64,000 nucleotides of DNA from Rhizobacter terrae (GTDB lineage Bacteria > Pseudomonadota > Gammaproteobacteria > Burkholderiales > Burkholderiaceae_C): the NCBI RefSeq assembly GCF_003852895.1, contig NZ_QUSW01000003.1, positions 248,001 to 312,000 on the forward strand. The letters are read 5' to 3'. A program made the translations under genes and the position numbers. Shown one piece after another: positions 45,202 through 53,274 of the stretch. The notes beneath the pieces are model-generated. The model had not been told where the DNA came from. It saw nothing but the letters and a program-made list of their open reading frames with translations, and searched no databases. Within the stretch, counting starts at the first letter, position 1. Each line of letters begins with the position of its first letter.

Positions 45202-46116
45202 ATGAACCCGCTCCCCGATGTGATGAAAGGCCCGCGCGTCGAACGCCGCCGCGTGCTGGTCGATGGCCGCGCCTGTGCCGGCGTGGTGCTCGACGATGGC
45301 CGCCTGCGCCTGGACGACGGCCGCCTGGTCGACCTCGCCGGCGCCGTGCACCTGCCGCCGTGCGAGCCCACCAAGATCATCTGCGTGCACCTGAGCTACC
45401 GCTCGCGCGGCATCGAGTCGCGCAACCTGCCGCAGCCCACGCCGACGCCCACCTACTTCATGAAACCGGTGACGGCGCTCAACGTCCACGGCGGCAGCGT
45501 CGCCAAGCCGGCCGATTGCAAATACCTCAACTACGAGGGCGAGTTCGCCGTCGTCATCGGCCGCGCCTGCCGCGACGTCACACCGGCCGAGGCCTGGGGC
45601 TGCATCGCCGGCTTCACCGCTGCGCTGGACATGGGCCTGCACGACTTTCGCGACACCGACGCCGGCTCCATGCTGCGCGTGAAGGGCTCCGACGGCTTCC
45701 TGCCACTGGGCCCGGGGCTGGTCAGCGGCATCGACATCCGCGAGCAGACGCTGCGCACCTTCCGCAACGGCGAGCTGGTGCAGGAGGCGAGCATCGGCGA
45801 AGAGCTGATCTGGGACCCGGCCTACATGGTGGCCGACATCGCGCGGCACATCACGCTGGTGCCGGGCGACGTGATCCTCACCGGCACGCCCTGCCATTCA
45901 CGCTCGCTGGACGCGGGCGACAGCATCGAGGTGGAGATCACCGGCATCGGCCGCCTGGGCAGCCGCATCGTGGCCGCGCCCGCGCCGCGCGCGACGGCCC
46001 TGGGCATCGGACACCCGCCCACCGACAGCGAGGAAGCCCGCCGCGTGGCACTGGGCAACGACGAGCGCGTGCCGCAGCGCTTCAAGGACGCCTACCGCCG
46101 CGCCGCCCGGCGCTGA
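45202..46116 (+). CDS. hpaG: Fumarylacetoacetate hydrolase-family decarboxylase/isomerase
   Basis: A 304-residue FAH-fold protein ([54 protein letters not shown]). In hpa clusters this position encodes HpaG, which decarboxylates and isomerises 5-oxopent-3-ene-1,2,5-tricarboxylate. The protein is about the length of one domain plus an N-terminal extension, not the fused two-domain HpaG of E. coli (~430). It starts 5 bases after hpaD. Confidence 0.82.
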   Translation: MNPLPDVMKGPRVERRRVLVDGRACAGVVLDDGRLRLDDGRLVDLAGAVHLPPCEPTKIICVHLSYRSRGIESRNLPQPTPTPTYFMKPVTALNVHGGSVAKPADCKYLNYEGEFAVVIGRACRDVTPAEAWGCIAGFTAALDMGLHDFRDTDAGSMLRVKGSDGFLPLGPGLVSGIDIREQTLRTFRNGELVQEASIGEELIWDPAYMVADIARHITLVPGDVILTGTPCHSRSLDAGDSIEVEITGIGRLGSRIVAAPAPRATALGIGHPPTDSEEARRVALGNDERVPQRFKDAYRRAARR

Positions 46117-46135
46117 CCACCGGAGACCACCCACC

Positions 46136-46939
46136 ATGCTCAGCGCCGACACCATCCGCGAACTCGCGCAGCGCCTGCACGAGGCCGAACGCAGCCGCAC
46201 GCAGGTCCGCCACTTCTCGCGCGAGTTCCCGGGCATGACCATCGACGACGGCTACGCCATCCAGCGCGAGTGGGTGAAGCTGCGGCTGGCTGACGGCGCC
46301 AAGCCGAAGGGCCGCAAGATCGGCCTCACCTCGCGCGCCATGCAGCAGGCCGCGCAGATCACCGAGCCCGACTACGCGCCCTTGCTCGACGACATGTTCT
46401 TCGAGCAGGGCACGGACATCCCGATCGACCGCTTCATCCTGCCGCGGGTGGAGGTGGAGTTGGCGTTCATCCTCGGCAAGCCGCTGCAGGGGCCGGGCGT
46501 GACGCTGTTCGACGTGCTGGCCGCCACCGACTACGTGACGCCGGCCATCGAGATCATCGATGCGCGCATCGAGCAGTTCGACCGCGAGACGCGCGCGCCG
46601 CGCAAGGTGGTGGACACCATCTCCGACTTCGCGGCCAACGCGGGCATCGTGACGGGCGGCCGGCCGGTGCGGCCGATGGACGTGGACCTGCGCTGGGTGG
46701 GCGCGCTGCTCTACAAGAACGGGGTGATCGAGGAATCGGGCCTCGCCGCCGCGGTGCTCAACCACCCGGCGACGGGCGTGGCCTGGCTGGCCAACAAGAT
46801 CGCGCACCACGACGAGCGGCTGGAAGCCGGCGACCTGGTGCTGTGCGGTTCATTCACGCGGCCAGTGGCGGCCGCGCGGGGCGATGCGTTCCACGTGGAC
46901 TATGGAACGCTGGGCGGGGTGTCGTTCCGGTTCGCTTGA
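46136..46939 (+). CDS. hpaH: 2-oxo-hepta-3-ene-1,7-dioate hydratase
   Basis: A 267-residue hydratase of the HpaH/MhpD/DmpE type ([54 protein letters not shown]-like [12 protein letters not shown]). It hydrates the HpaG product to 4-hydroxy-2-oxoheptanedioate. It is last in the run; the aldolase HpaI, the isomerase HpaF and the monooxygenase HpaBC are not in this window. Confidence 0.93.
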   Translation: MLSADTIRELAQRLHEAERSRTQVRHFSREFPGMTIDDGYAIQREWVKLRLADGAKPKGRKIGLTSRAMQQAAQITEPDYAPLLDDMFFEQGTDIPIDRFILPRVEVELAFILGKPLQGPGVTLFDVLAATDYVTPAIEIIDARIEQFDRETRAPRKVVDTISDFAANAGIVTGGRPVRPMDVDLRWVGALLYKNGVIEESGLAAAVLNHPATGVAWLANKIAHHDERLEAGDLVLCGSFTRPVAAARGDAFHVDYGTLGGVSFRFA

Positions 46940-46957
46940 GATCCGGGTTCGGCCGGA

Positions 46958-47197
46958 TCAGAAGTGAACCATCCGCCCGAACTGGTGGATGGCGACGGTG
47001 CTCAGGCCGAGAAAGACCACGAACGCCACCACCAGGCCGCCAAAGCCGATGCGCGATTCGCGCTTTCGGTACTGGATGGTGAGGTCACGCGGGACGTGAT
47101 AGCCAGACAGGGAATGAAAACCAGTGGGCATGAACTCACTGGGCCGCTCGTCCGCCGGCTCTTCTTCCCAACCAAAGGTGTGAGGATTGCTTCGCAT
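46958..47197 (-). CDS. Hypothetical protein with C-terminal membrane helix, 79 aa
   Basis: A 79-residue protein with a polar, acidic N-terminus (FGWEEEPADERPSEF) and a single C-terminal membrane helix (residues ~51-71, GFGGLVVAFVVFLGLSTVAI). The topology is that of a tail-anchored inner-membrane protein. CAGGAG lies upstream of ATG 47197; ATG 47254 is an alternative. I do not recognise the family. Convergent to hpaH with 18 bases between. Confidence 0.6.
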   Translation of the reverse strand: MRSNPHTFGWEEEPADERPSEFMPTGFHSLSGYHVPRDLTIQYRKRESRIGFGGLVVAFVVFLGLSTVAIHQFGRMVHF

Positions 47198-47369
47198 GGC
47201 CGAATTTTTCTCCTGAGTCGTAACTGAAGGTAGTCCGTGTTTGAGGGCGCTCATTCACGGGGCGGGTTTTCTCTAAGGCCTTGCGCACAAGGCGCGGGAA
47301 CTTCAGGCCGGGTTCGTTGCAATAGAAGGAGTGGCGGCGCACAGTGCCCGCCGCCAACCCACCGCACCG

Positions 47370-47975
47370 ATGCCGCTCATCTCCTGGCCCAAGCGCACGC
47401 CCCAAGACGACGCCACCCTCGTGGCGCGCGTGCGTGCCGGCGACCAGGACGCGATGGCGGCGATCTATGGCCGCGAGTCGGCCGCGGTGTACCGCTACGC
47501 GCTGGCGCTCAGCGGCAATCCGAACTGGGCCGATGACGCGATGCAGGAAGCCTTCATCGCGCTGGCGACACGGGCAGAAAGCTTCGACGCGGCCCAGGGG
47601 AGCCTGGGCGCCTGGCTGGCCGGCGTGGCGCGGCACTGGCTGCTCGCGCAGTGGCGCGCGGCCCACCGGCACGAGCCGCTGGACGAGCACGACGGCGACG
47701 ATGGCCCCGGCGTCGCCGCCACCGATGCCGTGCTCGTCCGCCGGCAGGACATCGATGCGCTGTGGACCGCCGTGCGCGCCCTGCCCTGGCCTTTCCGCGA
47801 AGCGCTGGTGCTGGTGGACCTGCAGGAGCGGCCCTACGAGCAGGCCGCGGCCATCGCGGGCGTCGAGATCAACACCCTGCGCAGCCGCCTGCACCGCGCC
47901 CGGGCGCGGCTGGCGGCGCTGCTCAACGAGCCGGCACCGGCCACGGCGGGCCAGGCCGCTGGAGAAGTTGCATGA
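47370..47975 (+). CDS. ECF-type RNA polymerase sigma factor
   Basis: A 201-residue sigma-70-family protein with region 2 (AVYRYALALSGNPNWADDAM) and region 4 (LPWPFREALVLVDLQERPYE, INTLRSRLHRARARLAALL). The linker between is short, as in ECF factors. ATG 47370 has no clear ribosome site; the open frame begins at GTG 47331, beside AAGGAG. Its stop overlaps the next gene as ATGA, the usual arrangement with an anti-sigma factor. Confidence 0.88.
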   Translation: MPLISWPKRTPQDDATLVARVRAGDQDAMAAIYGRESAAVYRYALALSGNPNWADDAMQEAFIALATRAESFDAAQGSLGAWLAGVARHWLLAQWRAAHRHEPLDEHDGDDGPGVAATDAVLVRRQDIDALWTAVRALPWPFREALVLVDLQERPYEQAAAIAGVEINTLRSRLHRARARLAALLNEPAPATAGQAAGEVA

Positions 47976-48466
47976 ACGCCTCACTCCCACCCTCCACGCC
48001 GCAGACGCTGCGCCAGGCCCTGGCGCGCGCATCGGCGGACTTGAACCGGCAGTCGCCCTCGCCGCGTGTACCCGATGCGGTGATGTCCGCCATGGCCCGG
48101 CCGGCCGCGACCGGACACAAGCACCCTCGCCTGCGCCGCTTCGTCTGGGCGGGCGGCGCACTGGCGGCGCTCACCCTCACGCTGGGCGAGGCGCTGCTCT
48201 TCATGGCACCGCCGGCCGCCATGCCGCCAGTGCAGCAAGAGCTGTCCACCGCCTTCATGCCCGTGGGCAACACCGAACACTGGTCGCAGCTGATGACCGA
48301 TGCCCGCGAGCCCGGCCACGCCTGGGTGGTGCCCACCGAGCTGCCCAGCGAGAGCCTGGCCGCCATGGGCCTGCCCTACGACCCCGCCAGCGCCGGACAG
48401 ACCGTGCGCGCAGAACTCCTGGTGCACGCCAGCGGCGATGTGCTCGCCGTGCGCTTCGTGCGCTGA
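47972..48466 (+). CDS. Probable anti-sigma/membrane partner of the ECF factor, 164 aa
   Basis: A 164-residue protein with a cytoplasmic-type N-terminal part of ~55 residues, one membrane helix (residues ~58-78, VWAGGALAALTLTLGEALLF) and a ~85-residue C-terminal domain predicted outside. This N-in layout and the overlap with the sigma gene fit an anti-sigma factor, but I see no CHCC-type zinc motif. The assignment rests on context. Confidence 0.65.
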   Translation: MNASLPPSTPQTLRQALARASADLNRQSPSPRVPDAVMSAMARPAATGHKHPRLRRFVWAGGALAALTLTLGEALLFMAPPAAMPPVQQELSTAFMPVGNTEHWSQLMTDAREPGHAWVVPTELPSESLAAMGLPYDPASAGQTVRAELLVHASGDVLAVRFVR

Positions 48467-48496
48467 ACCCCCACGCATTCCCCAAAAGGACACGCC

Positions 48497-49681
48497 ATGA
48501 ACATCCACACACTGAAGACGCTGCTGTGCCTGTCGCCCCTTGCCATTGCCTGCACCGCGGCCTGCACCGCGCAGGCCCAGGACCTGGTGTTCGGCCCGCC
48601 CGAACTGCTGGCGGCGGAGCTCGCCACGCCCATGGCCGACGTGCACATGCTGTTCGATGGCGACGACACCGTGGCCTTCGCCGCGGGCGAGCTGCACCGC
48701 GAGCGGGTGGTCAAGGGCGCACCCTACTGCGCGGATGCGATCCAGGAGTCGGTGCAGCCGCTGGCCGACGGCAACCGCATCGTGCGCAAGCAGAGCACCC
48801 GCCTGTGCCGCGATGGCGAGGGCCGCACGAGGCAGGAGGTGGAGCGCGGCGGGCGCAAGATCGTCTACCTGCGCGACCCGGTGTCGCAGCAGATCTGGGT
48901 GCTGGACCCCGAGCGCAAGACCGCGCGCCGGCTGGGCTTGCACATGGCGGGACACTCGGCGGAGTTCACCGACGGCGCGGCCTGGCGCGAGTACGGCGAC
49001 AAGATGCGCGAGTGGGCGAAGAACTTCCGCGAGCAGATGAAGAAGGACGGCACCACCACGGCTCCCACGCCGCCGGCCCCACCTGCAGCGCCTGCGGCCC
49101 CTGCTGCGGCCATGCCGGTCGTCATCACCGAAGAGTCCCGCGAGGTGCGCGATGCCGGCGGCAAGCCGCGCAAGGACGTGCAGGTCCAGGTGATCCGCAT
49201 CGAAGGCGCCGGTGTGCCGATGCCGCCGCTGGAGCGGCCCGCCCTGCCGGCCCTGCCCGCAACCGCGCCGCTGCCGCCCATCGCCGCGCTGCCACCCGGC
49301 GTGGCCTTCCGCGCGCAGATCGGCGCGCCGCGCGGCCCTGGCGCAACCACGTCGCTGGGCACCAAGGACATCGAGGGTGTGAAGGCCAACGGCGAGCGCA
49401 CCACCTGGACCATCGAGGCCGGCAAGGTGGGCAACGAGAAGCCCATCGTCATCACGCGCGACGTGTGGACTTCGCCCGACCTGATGGTGACCGTGCTGAG
49501 CAAGGACAGCGACCCGCGCGTGGGCGAGACCACCTACCGGCTGGCCAACCTCAAGCGCGGCGAGCCGGAGGCCGCGCTGATGAAGGTGCCCGCGGACTTC
49601 CAGGCCAGCAAGCCCATGCCGTGGCCGCCGACCGCACCCAAGGCACCCATGGCCCCGAGCGCGCCGACGGCCAAGGGCTGA
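48497..49681 (+). CDS. Hypothetical exported protein, 394 aa, of the ECF module
   Basis: A 394-residue protein with a signal peptide (residues 1-27, ending TAQAQ). The mature N-domain (to ~165) has four Cys and the segment IWVLDPERKTARRLGL. A Pro/Ala-rich linker (residues ~195-275) and a C-terminal beta-rich domain (VWTSPDLMVTVLSKDSDPRV, TTYRLANLKRGEPE) follow. I do not recognise the family. It lies 30 bases after the anti-sigma-like gene and is a likely target or sensor of the module. Confidence 0.7.
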   Translation: MNIHTLKTLLCLSPLAIACTAACTAQAQDLVFGPPELLAAELATPMADVHMLFDGDDTVAFAAGELHRERVVKGAPYCADAIQESVQPLADGNRIVRKQSTRLCRDGEGRTRQEVERGGRKIVYLRDPVSQQIWVLDPERKTARRLGLHMAGHSAEFTDGAAWREYGDKMREWAKNFREQMKKDGTTTAPTPPAPPAAPAAPAAAMPVVITEESREVRDAGGKPRKDVQVQVIRIEGAGVPMPPLERPALPALPATAPLPPIAALPPGVAFRAQIGAPRGPGATTSLGTKDIEGVKANGERTTWTIEAGKVGNEKPIVITRDVWTSPDLMVTVLSKDSDPRVGETTYRLANLKRGEPEAALMKVPADFQASKPMPWPPTAPKAPMAPSAPTAKG

Positions 49682-49688
49682 GCCGGGC

Positions 49689-50642
49689 TCAGTCCAGCAT
49701 GCGGTAGGCGACGCTGCCATCGTCTGCTGCCGTGCGCACGGCGGCCTGCTTGCGGCCACCGGTGACTTCGAGCCAGTCGGGGTCGGAGGCATCCTCCCAG
49801 CGGTCCTCGCGGGTCATCACGCCGATGTCGCGTTCGGCCCAGTCCATCATCTTCATGAGGAACTTGTCGGCGTACTCGTTGGCCGGGCAGGGCTCCATCT
49901 CGGACCAGAAGTCGCAGACGACGATGTCCGCAGGCCAGTCCTTCATGTCCTTGGCGAGCAGCTCGGGGGTGAGTTCGCCGATGACCGTCACGGCGTGGCG
50001 GTAGGGGCCGTACTCGCTCATGTGCTCGAACTGCAGCCGGTTCAGCGTCACGTCCGGGTTGTCGCGGGCGATGCTGTCTTCGATCGCGTGGCACAGCGTG
50101 TCGCACACGAAGCCCTTGGAGGCCCAGACCAGCTTGGAGTATTCGCTGGCCTGGCTGAACCGGCCGACGCTGCTCTCGCGGATCTTCTTGCACTCTTGCC
50201 CTGCCGCGAATGCGCGCTTGCGCTCGACGTCGATGCCCTTGCTCCAGTCGGCCTTGTTCGCGCACTGCAAGGAACCCGGCACTTCATAGAGCGTGGTCTT
50301 GACGTCGGCGATGGCATCGCCGGCGAGCTGGAGGTGCCTTCGCTTGCGGGCCGCCGTGCTGGACGCCGTGACCGACGTGATGGACAGCAACGCCAGCTCG
50401 GCGCTCGCGCCGACGACGGCTGCCGACGCCTGCGTCGCGGCATCGGCCGACAGGCGCTGCGGTGAAGGGCGCCGCGGCGGCATCGAGTGCGGGCTCGTCG
50501 ATGTGCCCGAACGGCCTTCGATCGGCGAGGTGGAGCGCCCCCTCAGCGTGTTCGGGTTGCCGGTGCTGTGGTCACCGCCTTGCGGCACGCCCGCCGGCTC
50601 GCCTTGCGGCGTCTGCGCCTGCCCGGTCCCATGCAATTTCAT
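49689..50642 (-). CDS. Unknown protein with disordered N-terminus and possible Cys-His-Asp triad
   Basis: A 317-residue protein of unknown family. Residues 1-75 are Gly/Ser/Pro/Arg-rich and look disordered, like secretion signals of type III effectors. A folded part follows with Cys180 (KGFVCDTLCHAI), His216 (YGPYRHAVTVIGEL) and Asp244 (DIVVCDFWSEM). That order is seen in papain-fold cysteine proteases, acetyltransferases and transglutaminases. No signal peptide. Convergent with the ECF-module gene, 7 bases between. Assignment of enzyme activity is speculative. Confidence 0.6.
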   Translation of the reverse strand: MKLHGTGQAQTPQGEPAGVPQGGDHSTGNPNTLRGRSTSPIEGRSGTSTSPHSMPPRRPSPQRLSADAATQASAAVVGASAELALLSITSVTASSTAARKRRHLQLAGDAIADVKTTLYEVPGSLQCANKADWSKGIDVERKRAFAAGQECKKIRESSVGRFSQASEYSKLVWASKGFVCDTLCHAIEDSIARDNPDVTLNRLQFEHMSEYGPYRHAVTVIGELTPELLAKDMKDWPADIVVCDFWSEMEPCPANEYADKFLMKMMDWAERDIGVMTREDRWEDASDPDWLEVTGGRKQAAVRTAADDGSVAYRMLD

Positions 50643-50754
50643 TCGCCGGCCCACCGTTCATGTTGCCAATCGGATGAGCAGGCTAGCGGCGTGCCGGCGC
50701 CAGGGCCATGCACCGAACTGAAGCGGTGTTGCGGGATGCGAAGCGCGGAACGCG

Positions 50755-51330
50755 CTAGGGCTGGCGGATGCCTTCGACCGAAATGATCAGCCGCACCTTG
50801 TCGCCCACGAAGGGCAGGCCGAAGGTGCTGCCGTAGTCGCTGCGCAGGATCTCGGCCACGAAGTCGCCGCCGCACACTTCGCGCTTGAGCATCGCGTCGT
50901 CGCGGCAGTTGAAGTTGGAGGCGCTGAGTTCCAGCGGCTTGGACACGCCGCGCAAGGTGAACTCGCCGCGCACGGTGTTGAGCTGGCTGCCGTCGAAGCG
51001 CAGTTGCTTGGCCACGAAGTAGGCCTGCGGATGGGATTCGCTGGCCAGGAAACTGCCGTTGCGCAGCACCGCGTCCAGCGCGGGCACGCCGCTGGAGACC
51101 GTGGCCGTGGGGATGGTGATCTGCACCTCGCCCGTGCCCTTGTCGCGGTCGATGACGATGCCGCCATCCACCCCGTCGAAGCGGCCGCGGTGGGTGGAGG
51201 TGCCGAAGTGCCGCACCTCCCAGTACACCTTGGTGTGCGACGCATCAATGCCGTAGGTGACGGGCTCCGCCTTCACGGGCGCCGAGCCCGCCGCCGCAAG
51301 CAGCGCTGCCAGGAACGAATAGGTTTTCAT
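50755..51330 (-). CDS. YceI family protein (third of three)
   Basis: A 191-residue YceI lipocalin-like protein with a signal peptide (residues 1-21). The fold starts with TYGIDASHTKVYWEVRHFGT and has the usual GRFDGVDGGIVIDRD strand. YceI proteins bind isoprenoid/quinone-like lipids in the periplasm. A CNF-CREVCGGDF Cys pair near the C-terminus is shared with the next copy. It is the last gene of a cytochrome b561-YceI-YceI-YceI run. Confidence 0.9.
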   Translation of the reverse strand: MKTYSFLAALLAAAGSAPVKAEPVTYGIDASHTKVYWEVRHFGTSTHRGRFDGVDGGIVIDRDKGTGEVQITIPTATVSSGVPALDAVLRNGSFLASESHPQAYFVAKQLRFDGSQLNTVRGEFTLRGVSKPLELSASNFNCRDDAMLKREVCGGDFVAEILRSDYGSTFGLPFVGDKVRLIISVEGIRQP

Positions 51331-51359
51331 GGCAGCACCTCTTTGCGTCAGTCGGCGGC

Positions 51360-51929
51360 TTACTGCTTGGCCGCTTCCACCTGGATCAGCAGGCGGATGT
51401 TGTCGGGAATGCCGTAGTCCAGGCCGTAGCTCATGCCCCACTTCGAGCGGGTGATCGTGGTCTCGAAGTCACCGCCGCAGACCTCGCGCTTGATCAGCGG
51501 GTTCTGGTAGCAGTTGAAGTTGGTGGCGTTGAGCGTGACCGGCACGGTCTTGCCCAGCATCGTGAGCTGGCCCGACACGGAGGTGACCTTGTCGCCGTCG
51601 AAGTTGAGCTTGTCGCCCACGAACTTCACCGTGCCGTTCTCGGCCACGTTGAAGAAGTCCTTGCTCTTGAGGTGCGTGTCCAGCGGGGCCACGCCGGTGC
51701 TCACCGAGGCCGGGTCCAGCGTGAGCTCGACCTTGCCGGTCTTGCCGGCGCGGTCGAATTCCACCGTGCCTTCCTTCTTGTCGAAGCGGCCACGCAGCGT
51801 GGAGGTGTTGAAGTGCTTGGCCTCGAAGGTGACGAAGGTGTGCGTCGGGTCGATGGCGTAGGTGGCGGCTTGGGCGTTCACGGCACCCAGCAGGGCGGCG
51901 GCGGCCAGGACGAACAGGGTCTTTTTCAT
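51360..51929 (-). CDS. YceI family protein (second of three)
   Basis: A 189-residue YceI protein with a signal peptide (ALLGAVNAQA). Key segments are TYAIDPTHTFVTFEAKHFNT and RGRFDKKEGTVEFD, plus FNCYQNPLIKREVCGGDF, which matches the third copy closely. The two are probably a recent duplication, while the first copy is more distant. 29 bases separate it from the third copy. Confidence 0.92.
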   Translation of the reverse strand: MKKTLFVLAAAALLGAVNAQAATYAIDPTHTFVTFEAKHFNTSTLRGRFDKKEGTVEFDRAGKTGKVELTLDPASVSTGVAPLDTHLKSKDFFNVAENGTVKFVGDKLNFDGDKVTSVSGQLTMLGKTVPVTLNATNFNCYQNPLIKREVCGGDFETTITRSKWGMSYGLDYGIPDNIRLLIQVEAAKQ

Positions 51930-51976
51930 GGTGTGGAGCAGGTGGGTGGGTGAGGGGTAGGACGAGGGGCCAGCGG

Positions 51977-52555
51977 TCACAGCGCGGGAACGCCGGTGAG
52001 CTGGAGCTTGAACTTCACTTGCACGTCGTTGGCGACCATGGAGGTGTCCTTCCAGTCGCCGTCGCCGATCTTGAAATCGAGGCGCTTGATGGTGAATGCG
52101 CCGGTGGCGGTGGTGTTGCCGCCGGCCTGCGCCAGCGCCACGGGCACGACCACGTCATGCGTGCTGCCCTTGATGGCCAGCTTGCCGGCCACCTCGAACT
52201 TGCCGCCGCCCAGCGCCTTCACGCTGGTGGAGGTGAAGCTCGCCTGCGGGAACTGCTTGAGCGAGAACCACTCGGGCTTGGCCAGCTCGGCTTCGGTCTC
52301 CGGCGCGCCCAGCGAGGCACTGCCCAGGTCGATGGTCAGGCCGATCTTGGCGGCCTCGGGCTTCTTCGGGTCGAAGGCCACCTGGGCATCGAATTTCTTG
52401 AACTTGCCATCCACCGGCACGCCCATCTGCTTGCTGGTGAAGCTGATCTCGCTTTGCGCCGGCACGAGCTTTTGCTGCGCGCAGGCCGGCAAGGCGGTGG
52501 AGGCGGCCAGGGCGAAGGCCACGGTGGCGAAGTAGATCTTCAGGGTCGGTTTCAT
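51977..52555 (-). CDS. YceI family protein (first of three)
   Basis: A 192-residue YceI protein with a signal peptide (residues 1-26, ending PACAQ). It has SEISFTSKQMGVPVDGKFKK and a C-terminal WKDTSMVANDVQVKFKLQL. It lacks the CREVCGGDF pair of the other copies and belongs to a different branch. It starts 20 bases after the cytochrome b561 stop, as in the E. coli yceJ-yceI pair. Confidence 0.92.
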   Translation of the reverse strand: MKPTLKIYFATVAFALAASTALPACAQQKLVPAQSEISFTSKQMGVPVDGKFKKFDAQVAFDPKKPEAAKIGLTIDLGSASLGAPETEAELAKPEWFSLKQFPQASFTSTSVKALGGGKFEVAGKLAIKGSTHDVVVPVALAQAGGNTTATGAFTIKRLDFKIGDGDWKDTSMVANDVQVKFKLQLTGVPAL

Positions 52556-52574
52556 CGGGTTCTTTCTGCGTTGT

Positions 52575-53117
52575 TCAGTTCTTGGCGAACCACATGCGCG
52601 ACAGCAGGCCGTCGCGGTCAACGAACTGGTGCTTGAGGGCGCCGGCCACGTGGGCCAGCACGACGATGGCCATCAGCCAGGCCAGCCACCCGTGCCAGGG
52701 CTTGATGGCTTCGGCCAGGGCCTTGTCCGGGGAGACGAAGTCCGGCAGCGGGAGCACGCCGAACCACACGACGGGGAAGCCTGCCGCCGAGCTGTAGGCC
52801 CAGCCCACCAGCGGCACGGCGAAGAAGAGCACGTACAGCGCGTAGTGCGCGCCGTGCGCCGCGGCACGCTGCAGGGGCGGCATCGGCACGTCGGCCGGCG
52901 GGCGGTGCGTGAGGCGCCAGACCAGCCGCAGGAAGGACAGCGCGAGGATGGTCACGCCCGCCCACTTGTGCCAGTTGTAAAGCTTCAGGCGCTGCGGCGA
53001 CATGGGCAGGTCGCTCATGTACAGGCCCACGCTGAAGCTGGTGAGCAGCGCCAGGGCGAGCACCCAGTGCAGCACGACGGCGGTGCCGGTGTAGCGGTTG
53101 GTCGATGTGTTGGCCAT
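52575..53117 (-). CDS. Cytochrome b561 family protein (YceJ-like)
   Basis: A 180-residue integral membrane di-haem cytochrome b561 with four helices. Haem-ligand His are seen in VLHWVLALALL, WHKWAGVTILAL, AAHGAHYALYVLFFAV and IVVLAHVAGALKHQF. It may pass electrons between quinone and the periplasmic lipid ligands held by the YceI proteins. First gene of the operon; 157 gene-free bases lie upstream. Confidence 0.93.
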   Translation of the reverse strand: MANTSTNRYTGTAVVLHWVLALALLTSFSVGLYMSDLPMSPQRLKLYNWHKWAGVTILALSFLRLVWRLTHRPPADVPMPPLQRAAAHGAHYALYVLFFAVPLVGWAYSSAAGFPVVWFGVLPLPDFVSPDKALAEAIKPWHGWLAWLMAIVVLAHVAGALKHQFVDRDGLLSRMWFAKN

Positions 53118-53274
53118 GGTGCGTGGGTTGGGTGAGGTGTTCGTGTCGGTCCTGGGCACATACGAGGCCAGGAGGCCGGACGGACGCACTGTAGGTGTAC
53201 GACCGTTGCGGTTATTTCATCCGGCTTGTCGGGGATGTTCAAATTTTTGAACGAACCATCACCCCTGTGTCGCT

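Noticed and set aside
46940-46959. Hairpin GATCCGG/CCGGATC after hpaH as a terminator
   Set aside because: Only a 7-bp stem and no T-tract on either strand; it also overlaps the stop codon of the convergent gene.
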